A DNA stretch of 9,313 nucleotides, from NCBI GenBank assembly GCA_042096095.1, contig JBELME010000159.1:1-9313 (forward strand), read 5' to 3'. The notes below the pieces were generated by a model. The model was not told where the DNA came from and ran no database searches. It saw only the letters and a list, made by a program, of their open reading frames with translations. This document shows positions 1-4,106 of the stretch, one piece after another. Position 1 is the first letter of the stretch; every line of letters starts with the position of its first letter. The position numbers and the translations under genes were made by a program. The DNA comes from Enterovibrio sp042096095. Lineage in GTDB: Bacteria > Pseudomonadota > Gammaproteobacteria > Enterobacterales > Vibrionaceae.

Positions 1-152
1 GCTTTATTTCGCCATATGGTTACCAAACGAACCTTCTGGTCTACAGTGTGGGTAATTATCAATTGACTGATTACCTTCGCATTGGCTTGCCGTTGTCGTT
101 GGTGTATTCCGCGTTGGTGCTGGGATTAATCCCCGTCTTTTTTCCATTTTGA
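1..152 (+). CDS. SLC13-family anion permease, C-terminal fragment (partial)
   Basis: This is the tail of a gene that begins left of the window. Reading from base 3, the frame is open for 49 codons and ends at TGA 150-152. The peptide starts FISPYGYQTNLLVY and ends in a hydrophobic stretch closing with FFPF. The PYGYQTN segment matches the conserved end of the SLC13/DASS transporters, inner-membrane sodium-coupled carriers of sulfate or dicarboxylates, where this loop helps form the second substrate and sodium site. The last roughly 25 residues look like the final transmembrane helix. cysC follows after 17 bases on the same strand, so the two are probably co-transcribed. In Vibrio-type genomes such a permease gene sits between cysN and cysC, which makes sulfate uptake the likely role. 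That substrate is inferred from position, because the domains that would show specificity are outside the window. Confidence 0.85.
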   Translation, partial: FISPYGYQTNLLVYSVGNYQLTDYLRIGLPLSLVYSALVLGLIPVFFPF

Positions 153-169
153 TTTACAAGGATTGAGTT

Positions 170-790
170 ATGAGTGCAGCGGATACGCCGCATCCGGATG
201 AGAACGTGGTTTGGCACAAACATGCCGTTGATAAGCCGTTCCGTTCTGAACAGAAAAAGCAAAAGCCAGCGTTGTTGTGGTTCACTGGGTTGTCAGGTTC
301 AGGCAAGTCAACCGTGGCGGGCGCGCTAGAGAACAAACTGGCAGCGCTTGGTCATCACACTTATTTGCTTGATGGTGACAATGTTCGCCATGGCCTTTGT
401 CGCGATCTGGGTTTTTCTGACCAAGACCGTCGCGAAAACATTCGTCGTGTAGGCGAAGTGGCAAAGCTGATGAACGATGCGGGATTGATTGTTCTGTCGG
501 CTTTCATCTCTCCATTTCGTGAAGAGCGCCAATTGGTGCGTGAGCTTTTGCCTGAAGGTGAGTTCTTCGAAGTGTATGTGGATACGCCGCTTGAGGTGTG
601 TGAATCTCGCGATCCGAAAGGGCTATATAAGAAGGCCCGCGCAGGAGAGATTAAAGCGTTTACTGGCATTAGCTCTGCGTATGAAGCGCCAGAACAACCA
701 GAGATCCACCTACACACTGACCAGCACAGCGTTGATGCGCTGGTTGATCAGTGTGTTGAGCAATTACGCAACGCGGGCGTGATCGGCTGA
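170..790 (+). CDS. cysC: Adenylylsulfate (APS) kinase
   Basis: CysC phosphorylates adenosine 5'-phosphosulfate with ATP to give PAPS, the second activation step of assimilatory sulfate reduction in the cytosol. The 206-residue protein has the usual length for the family. A Walker A loop GLSGSGKST lies at residues 40-48. The APS-binding segment DGDNVRHGL is at 68-76. The FISPFREER motif (112-120) holds Ser114, the residue phosphorylated in E. coli CysC. The DPKGLYKKAR lid segment is at 148-157, followed by the FTGISSAYEAP region. The start is supported by AAGGA (158-162) seven bases before ATG. The gene follows the permease closely, as the end of a cysDN-permease-cysC type operon. No intrinsic terminator is visible after its TGA, which directly touches the stop of the opposing gene. 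Nothing is missing or truncated, and the identification is secure. Confidence 0.97.
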   Translation: MSAADTPHPDENVVWHKHAVDKPFRSEQKKQKPALLWFTGLSGSGKSTVAGALENKLAALGHHTYLLDGDNVRHGLCRDLGFSDQDRRENIRRVGEVAKLMNDAGLIVLSAFISPFREERQLVRELLPEGEFFEVYVDTPLEVCESRDPKGLYKKARAGEIKAFTGISSAYEAPEQPEIHLHTDQHSVDALVDQCVEQLRNAGVIG

Positions 791-1723
791 TCATGCCTTG
801 GTGTTAACTGTCGATCCTACGTCGCTGTTAACGTCGAATGCGTGTGAAAGCAGTGCCATTAGGGCATCAAGGTATTCAGGGTGGGTCTTTTGACCCACCA
901 GTTTCGCTAACTCATTGCCCGTTGGGCTGAAACGGTAGTAATAAATTCGCGTGCCCTTCCTAAACGGCGTCAACATGAAGGTTTTTCCCTGACCGGATAA
1001 CGCCAGATCGGCCGATGGATCCATTGCACCAGACTCTAATTCCGTTCTTAAAATCAGCCCCAGATCCATCAGAAGCATCAGATCCGTAAACGGCAGTTTG
1101 TAATTGCCGAGCGCGAGGCGTTCAGCCAAGTCAGGCTTAAACCAACGTTTCATCCCTTGCTCGGGCTGCCTAAAGCCTGTGATGAGTTTGTTTGCGCCAT
1201 CGCTGCCAAATGTGCAGGCGAGGGTGCACGCGCGTTGCAGTGCTTGAGCTTCGCGTTGTGTCATCGTTTCGAGCAACGACAGTGCTTTTAACGATGTGCT
1301 ACCGGGCTTGATGATTTCTTGTTTTAAAATGCGTGCCCACAAGTTCTGCATGGCTTCGCCATAGATAGTTTTGGCCATTTCAAAGAATCGGTATAGCCAA
1401 TCTGGATCCGGAGAGTTTGACGCCTCGTCGCGGCAAAGATCGTGGGTTAACTTGATGATCTTTTCGAGGTTGGCCTGTTGTTGCTGTTTCAGTTGTAACT
1501 GCCGATATGCCGCGCGTGTTGTCAGGCTGTCATGTTCAACTTCGTGCAACATTGCATCAATATGGTGAAGACCAGCAATTGCCTCAAGCCGATGTTGGCT
1601 CGATTTGATGTGGTTTTCCTGACGGTGATGGCCGTTTTCAGCTTCTTTTTTGGGGTCAGAAGCCGTTTTTTCATTGACGTCAATCAGTACGGGTTTGCGC
1701 TGTTCAGCCATGATCTCATCCAT
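791..1723 (-). CDS. TIGR03899-like conserved protein of unknown function
   Basis: This 310-residue soluble protein has no signal peptide and no membrane segment. The N-terminal 40 residues are polar and probably disordered. Residues about 42-95 are rich in Gln, Leu and charged residues (LQLKQQQQANLEKII) and look like a helical, coiled-coil-prone region. The best-conserved part is at 105-155: DPDWLYRFFEMAK, then LWARILKQEI and KPGSTSLKALSLLETM. This 'LWA-IL--E---PGS-S--aL--L' pattern recalls the TIGR03899 family and, more distantly, DUF2806-type proteins. The C-terminal half carries a possible winged-helix-like part (about 208-275), which is a guess. Molecular function is unknown. Two starts are possible: Met1 at 1723, with TTGAGA just before it, or Met5 at 1711, preceded by GGATGAG. 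The second has the better ribosome binding site. The gene converges on cysC with zero spacing. Family assignment is from memory of the motif, not from a search. Confidence 0.8.
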   Translation of the reverse strand: MDEIMAEQRKPVLIDVNEKTASDPKKEAENGHHRQENHIKSSQHRLEAIAGLHHIDAMLHEVEHDSLTTRAAYRQLQLKQQQQANLEKIIKLTHDLCRDEASNSPDPDWLYRFFEMAKTIYGEAMQNLWARILKQEIIKPGSTSLKALSLLETMTQREAQALQRACTLACTFGSDGANKLITGFRQPEQGMKRWFKPDLAERLALGNYKLPFTDLMLLMDLGLILRTELESGAMDPSADLALSGQGKTFMLTPFRKGTRIYYYRFSPTGNELAKLVGQKTHPEYLDALMALLSHAFDVNSDVGSTVNTKA

Positions 1724-1783
1724 TTCTCAACGTTAAGGTAATGTTTTCGCGACGATTTAGAAAAGGTTGTCTTTAATCTGCTA

Positions 1784-1811
1784 TGTTAAAATTAAATTAA
1801 ATTTGTTAACA
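1784..1811. repeat. A/T-rich inverted repeat in a divergent promoter region
   Basis: Between the minus-strand gene starting at 1723 and the plus-strand mini-ORF starting at 1850 lies a 126-base gap. TGTTAA (1784-1789) and TTAACA (1806-1811) form perfect 6-base arms around an A/T-only stretch with three AAATT units. Both genes must be transcribed outward from this gap, so the block could be a regulator site or an UP-like promoter element. I could not place a convincing -35/-10 pair with 16-18 base spacing on either strand. TAAAAT at 1787-1792 is a passable -10 for the plus strand, but it has no good partner. Confidence 0.35.
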
Positions 1812-1849
1812 TTTGGCATCGGTTGATTTTGACAGGGAGGCATGCTGCG

Positions 1850-1939
1850 ATGAAGAAATTCAAAGTAAACACAGTGAATATCTTGCTTGTCGTCTTTTAT
1901 GTTGCCACCCTGCTCTATCTTTCTCAGTTTATCGGCTGA
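1850..1939 (+). CDS. 29-residue single-pass membrane mini-protein
   Basis: A short open frame runs from ATG 1850 to TGA 1937-1939. It starts MKKFKVNTVNIL and ends YLSQFIG. Residues 1-5 are basic (three Lys), and about 10-28 form one uninterrupted hydrophobic segment (ILLVVFYVATLLYLSQFI). That fits a small inner-membrane protein with its N-terminus in the cytosol. The ribosome binding site AGGGAGG (1834-1840) is nearly perfect and lies 9 bases before the ATG. An ATG at 1842 is closed after three codons and is not the start. A strong intrinsic terminator begins 16 bases after the stop, so the ORF fills its own short transcription unit. I do not recognise the family. Support comes from the ribosome binding site, terminator and protein composition. 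Function is unknown. Confidence 0.65.
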   Translation: MKKFKVNTVNILLVVFYVATLLYLSQFIG

Positions 1940-1954
1940 TCGAGACAAAACATT

Positions 1955-1986
1955 AAAAAACCCGCCAATTGGCGGGTTTTTGTTTT
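1955..1986. terminator. Two-way intrinsic terminator between the mini-ORF and ytfJ
   Basis: CCCGCC and GGCGGG (1961-1966 and 1971-1976) pair around AATT, and flanking A and T runs extend the stem to about 11 pairs. T runs follow at 1977-1981 and 1983-1986, and the mirror A run at 1955-1960 serves the opposite strand. It lies about 16 bases from both the mini-ORF stop (1939) and the ytfJ stop (2002), so it should end both converging transcripts. Confidence 0.93.
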
Positions 1987-2001
1987 GATGAGTGAGAAAG
2001 A

Positions 2002-2556
2002 TCACTGAATAAGTTTATTCACCAGATCAATCACTTGTTTGATTTCCATCTCGCTGAGTGCGCCTTCTTTTACAAATCGAACAACGCCCTCTTGGTCGAC
2101 GACAACGATGGCTGAGTTTTCCTCTTTCAGGTTCCATGCACCTGCAACCGCACCACTTTCATCTAGCACAATGGATGACCAGCTAAATTCGCGTTTGCTG
2201 TCTTCCGCTGACGATTTTACAAAGCCACCAGTCCCCCAGATCGCATCATCTTGGTTGATGATGGTGGTGGTTTGGTAAGTATCGTTTGAGAAATCTGCCG
2301 CTTTAATCGCCTCCACAAGCGGTGCATTCATCTCTTTCGAGCTGCTGCGGCCTGCGATGGCTTGAATGATGCGCGCTTTACCGGTGAGGTCTGCGCTGCT
2401 CCAGGTTTTGAAGCCGACGTCGTCACCTTTCAGCGTGAGTTCACCGTATTTCTCCACCGACACTGATGGCAGTGCTTGGCCGTTATTGATGTTGTGTGCC
2501 TGAGCAAAAGTAGAGATGAGAGCGGTTGCCAAGGCAAGCATTTTAAGTTGACGCAT
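2002..2556 (-). CDS. ytfJ: YtfJ-family periplasmic protein
   Basis: This 184-residue protein matches E. coli YtfJ in length and in many segments, as I recall that sequence: YGELTLKGD, FKTWSSADLTGKARIIQAIAGRSS, NAPLVEAIKAA, YQTTTIINQDDAIWGTG and GAWNLKEENSAIVVVD. It begins with a clear Sec signal peptide, MRQLKMLALATALISTFAQA, cleaved before His21, so it acts in the periplasm. The fold is expected to be thioredoxin-like, but there is no CXXC and no cysteine at all in the protein. A disulfide oxidoreductase role is therefore unlikely, and the function is not established. GGGGAA in the leader, about 11 bases before ATG, is a modest ribosome binding site. ytfJ and ytfK are neighbours here as in E. 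coli, but here they are transcribed divergently. The shared terminator at 1955-1986 ends this gene. Confidence 0.95.
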   Translation of the reverse strand: MRQLKMLALATALISTFAQAHNINNGQALPSVSVEKYGELTLKGDDVGFKTWSSADLTGKARIIQAIAGRSSSKEMNAPLVEAIKAADFSNDTYQTTTIINQDDAIWGTGGFVKSSAEDSKREFSWSSIVLDESGAVAGAWNLKEENSAIVVVDQEGVVRFVKEGALSEMEIKQVIDLVNKLIQ

Positions 2557-2914
2557 AGAGGTTTATTCCCCATTTATTAGTGTGTTGTAAGAATATAGCC
2601 GAAACCGAAAGCCTGACCGTATCAATAACAGATCCAACCACTCAAAAACGACATTCGATTTACTGCCTATTGAATCTTATTCGAGACTACGTGTCGTATA
2701 TTTACCACGTGTTATTTTTTGACTACGCTTTGAGGGTTGTTGTAGAAAAGATGGGAACGATATTTCGACATGGTGTCCAAATATTCAGTACCAACACAAT
2801 ATGAAGTGAGCCCCAGTAGTTGGCATTTAGATTGCATTAAACAAATGTCTGCCATAGTGAAACCTATGGCGTGTGATGCAGGTCTTTTATCTTAAGACAT
2901 GGAGGAGTTCATCA
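2557..2914. other. Non-coding gap between divergent ytfJ and ytfK
   Basis: These 358 bases hold the promoters of two genes that leave in opposite directions. I see no convincing gene here; the 74-codon GTG frame from 2580 has no ribosome binding site. For ytfJ, the minus strand has TATATT at 2592-2597 (a 5/6 match to a -10), but no good -35 at 16-18 bases. On the plus strand, ACGTG (2689-2693) and CACGT (2706-2710) can pair and are followed by six T at 2715-2720, a weak terminator-like shape. For ytfK, TTGCAT (2832-2837) and CATAGT (2853-2858) are only 15 bases apart and make a poor promoter. A clear 7-base inverted repeat lies at 2851-2870. Given the length, a longer leader or a small RNA is possible, but not shown. 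Confidence 0.5.
2851..2870. repeat. Perfect 7-base inverted repeat upstream of ytfK
   Basis: GCCATAG (2851-2857) and CTATGGC (2864-2870) are exact reverse complements around TGAAAC. The element ends 44 bases before the ytfK ATG, where an operator or a leader hairpin would lie. No T run follows, so it is not a terminator. Which protein would bind it, if any, cannot be read from the sequence. Confidence 0.5.
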
Positions 2915-3121
2915 ATGTTACGAATTTTTCATCAATACCGTCCCCGCCAGGTTGCGCGTTACGTGAAAGGCTTCTTCCGCGGTCGCGTGTACATCGAAGG
3001 CGTTGGTGCTTTTGAGTTTGATTGCGGAAAGTTGTTGCCGCCGTCGAACCGTGACAAACGGGCGTTAGCTGTCATGAATGAAGTGAACAGTGAAATTCGC
3101 GCCATGGCGATAGCCGCGTAG
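2915..3121 (+). CDS. ytfK: YtfK (DUF1107), SpoT-linked stringent-response modulator
   Basis: The 68-residue product has exactly the length of E. coli YtfK and shares its core: QYRPRQVARYVKGFFRGRVYI (with one residue differing here and there), VGAFEFD-GK and VMNEVN. In E. coli this small cytosolic protein binds SpoT and shifts it towards (p)ppGpp synthesis during phosphate or fatty-acid starvation, and expression is reported to depend on PhoB. The start at 2915 is chosen because GGAGGAG (2901-2907) lies seven bases upstream. The longer frame from 2873 would read through this site and adds residues absent from the family. A lysine of the E. coli FDKGK segment is Cys37 here. The gene is alone in its transcription unit and ends in the terminator at 3155-3184. 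In E. coli ytfL follows ytfK, but it is absent here. Family identity is firm; conservation of the SpoT role is inferred. Confidence 0.93.
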   Translation: MLRIFHQYRPRQVARYVKGFFRGRVYIEGVGAFEFDCGKLLPPSNRDKRALAVMNEVNSEIRAMAIAA

Positions 3122-3154
3122 TGTAACGCGCTTATCGATAACCTTATTTAAAAG

Positions 3155-3184
3155 AAAACGCCCAGCATTGCTGGGCGTTTTTTA
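3155..3184. terminator. Intrinsic terminator between ytfK and msrA
   Basis: A 12-pair stem, AAAACGCCCAGC (3155-3166) with GCTGGGCGTTTT (3170-3181), closes a three-base loop and ends in six T (3178-3183). It starts 33 bases after the ytfK stop. The A run on the left makes it usable for msrA on the other strand as well, whose stop is about 57 bases away. Confidence 0.93.
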
Positions 3185-3240
3185 TCCATGCGCAAAACAT
3201 GAATGCATCATAGGCTTGGGTTTTCATTGGGTATGACGCC

Positions 3241-3888
3241 CTATTTGTTCCGTTCCCAAGGTGGAAGACAAACCCCTGTGCCACCTATACCACAGTAACC
3301 GCGAGGGTTCTTTTCTAGGTATTGCTGGTGATAGGTTTCTGCAAAGTAGTAAGGGCCTGCTTCGGCGATTTCAGTGGTGATATCTGACGATTTACCCGCT
3401 TCAACCAGCGCAGCTTGATAAGCTGCTTTGCTAGCCAACGCCGCGTCTTTTTGCGCGTCATTATAGTAATAAATTGCAGAACGATACTGCGTACCTACGT
3501 CATTTCCTTGGCGCATCCCTTGCGTGGGATCATGGCTCTGCCAAAAAGTAGTCAGTATGGTTTCTAGCTGAATTTTCGCCGGATCGTATACCACTTGTAC
3601 GACTTCTGTATGACCTGTCTGCGCTGTACACACATCGCGGTAACTTGGATTTACAGTGAAGCCGCCACTGTACCCGACCGACGTTGAGGTCACGCCATCA
3701 AGTTGCCAAAATAGGCGCTCAGCGCCCCAGAAACAGCCCATTCCAACAAGAATTTGTTCCTGATTTTCGGGTGCGTCAGCGCGCAGCACCGATCCATTGA
3801 CGGCATGAGGCTCAGTCGGAATGATTTGCTCCATTCTATCTGGGAGCGCCTCTTGAGCGGTTATAGTATGTTGTTTACTTGTTATCAT
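3241..3888 (-). CDS. msrA: Peptide-methionine (S)-S-oxide reductase
   Basis: MsrA reduces the S-epimer of methionine sulfoxide, free or in proteins, back to methionine in the cytosol, using thioredoxin to recycle its disulfide. The 215-residue protein is the long E. coli-type form (212 residues there). The catalytic motif GCFWGAER is at 51-58 with nucleophile Cys52. GYSGG is at 72-76, GHTEVVQVVYDP at 92-103, and FWQSHDPTQ with GNDVGTQYRSAIYY at 115-141. The recycling cysteines, Cys199 in NPRGYCG and Cys207 in TGVCLP, are both present, as in E. coli. The start is supported by AAGGAG (complement of 3896-3901) seven bases before ATG. The gene is divergent from tamA across a 218-base region and probably forms a single-gene unit. 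Its place next to tamA is also seen in E. coli and Vibrio. Confidence 0.97.
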   Translation of the reverse strand: MITSKQHTITAQEALPDRMEQIIPTEPHAVNGSVLRADAPENQEQILVGMGCFWGAERLFWQLDGVTSTSVGYSGGFTVNPSYRDVCTAQTGHTEVVQVVYDPAKIQLETILTTFWQSHDPTQGMRQGNDVGTQYRSAIYYYNDAQKDAALASKAAYQAALVEAGKSSDITTEIAEAGPYYFAETYHQQYLEKNPRGYCGIGGTGVCLPPWERNK

Positions 3889-3941
3889 ACTGCGACTCCT
3901 TGTCGTCTGGTTTCTCTCGACCCTGTATACTTTCAGTCATT

Positions 3942-3966
3942 CTAAGAGGCGAACTCTTAGCGCTAA
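3942..3966. repeat. Nested palindromes in the msrA-tamA promoter region
   Basis: CTAAGAG (3942-3948) and CTCTTAG (3954-3960) are exact 7-base arms around GCGAA. They overlap a second perfect palindrome, TTAGCGCTAA (3957-3966). The block lies 54 bases upstream of the msrA start and about 140 bases before tamA. It could be an operator for either gene. No T run follows on either strand, so termination is not its role. A weak -10-like TATACA for msrA is close by (complement of about 3925-3930). Confidence 0.5.
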
Positions 3967-4076
3967 ACGGATTTTAGATAGGGTTGAGCTTTTTTATCGT
4001 GCTTTGATGCACTTTTGCAACAGAACAGCCCCACCGTTAAGCGGTCATACTGTTGAGTATTTGGTTTTCATTGTGA

Positions 4077-4091
4077 CTCTCAAGGTGAGAG
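4077..4091 (+). promoter_or_regulatory. Small dyad covering the only Shine-Dalgarno-like stretch before tamA
   Basis: CTCTCA (4077-4082) and TGAGAG (4086-4091) pair exactly around AGG. The dyad includes AAGGTGAG (4082-4089), the best ribosome-binding-like stretch upstream of tamA. That stretch ends 17 bases before the ATG, further than usual, and would be partly hidden if the hairpin forms. The three-base loop makes the hairpin modest, so a DNA-level operator half is equally possible. Confidence 0.35.
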
Positions 4092-4106
4092 AAAGACGTA
4101 CGGTTA

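Noticed and set aside
802..837. Direct repeat of TGTTAAC followed by GTCGA, 24 bases apart
   Set aside because: It lies within the last codons of the minus-strand gene, encodes similar Val-Asn-Ser and Val-Asn-Thr steps, and has only two copies, so chance or protein coding explains it.
1781..2005. A 74-codon minus-strand frame over the mini-ORF and terminator
   Set aside because: It reads straight through the strong terminator at 1955-1986, starts within the ytfJ stop, and has no ribosome binding site. The plus-strand 29-residue frame is better supported.
2580..2804. A 74-codon plus-strand frame between ytfJ and ytfK
   Set aside because: It starts at GTG, has no ribosome binding site, lies over the likely ytfJ promoter, and its product shows no domain or sensible composition.
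2832..2858. TTGCAT and CATAGT as a ytfK promoter
   Set aside because: Each is only a 4/6 match and the spacer is 15 bases, shorter than the usual 16-18. It was not strong enough to list as a promoter.
2873..2914. A longer ytfK start giving 82 residues
   Set aside because: The strong GGAGGAG site at 2901-2907 serves the ATG at 2915, and the 68-residue product then matches the family length. The extension would use no visible ribosome binding site.
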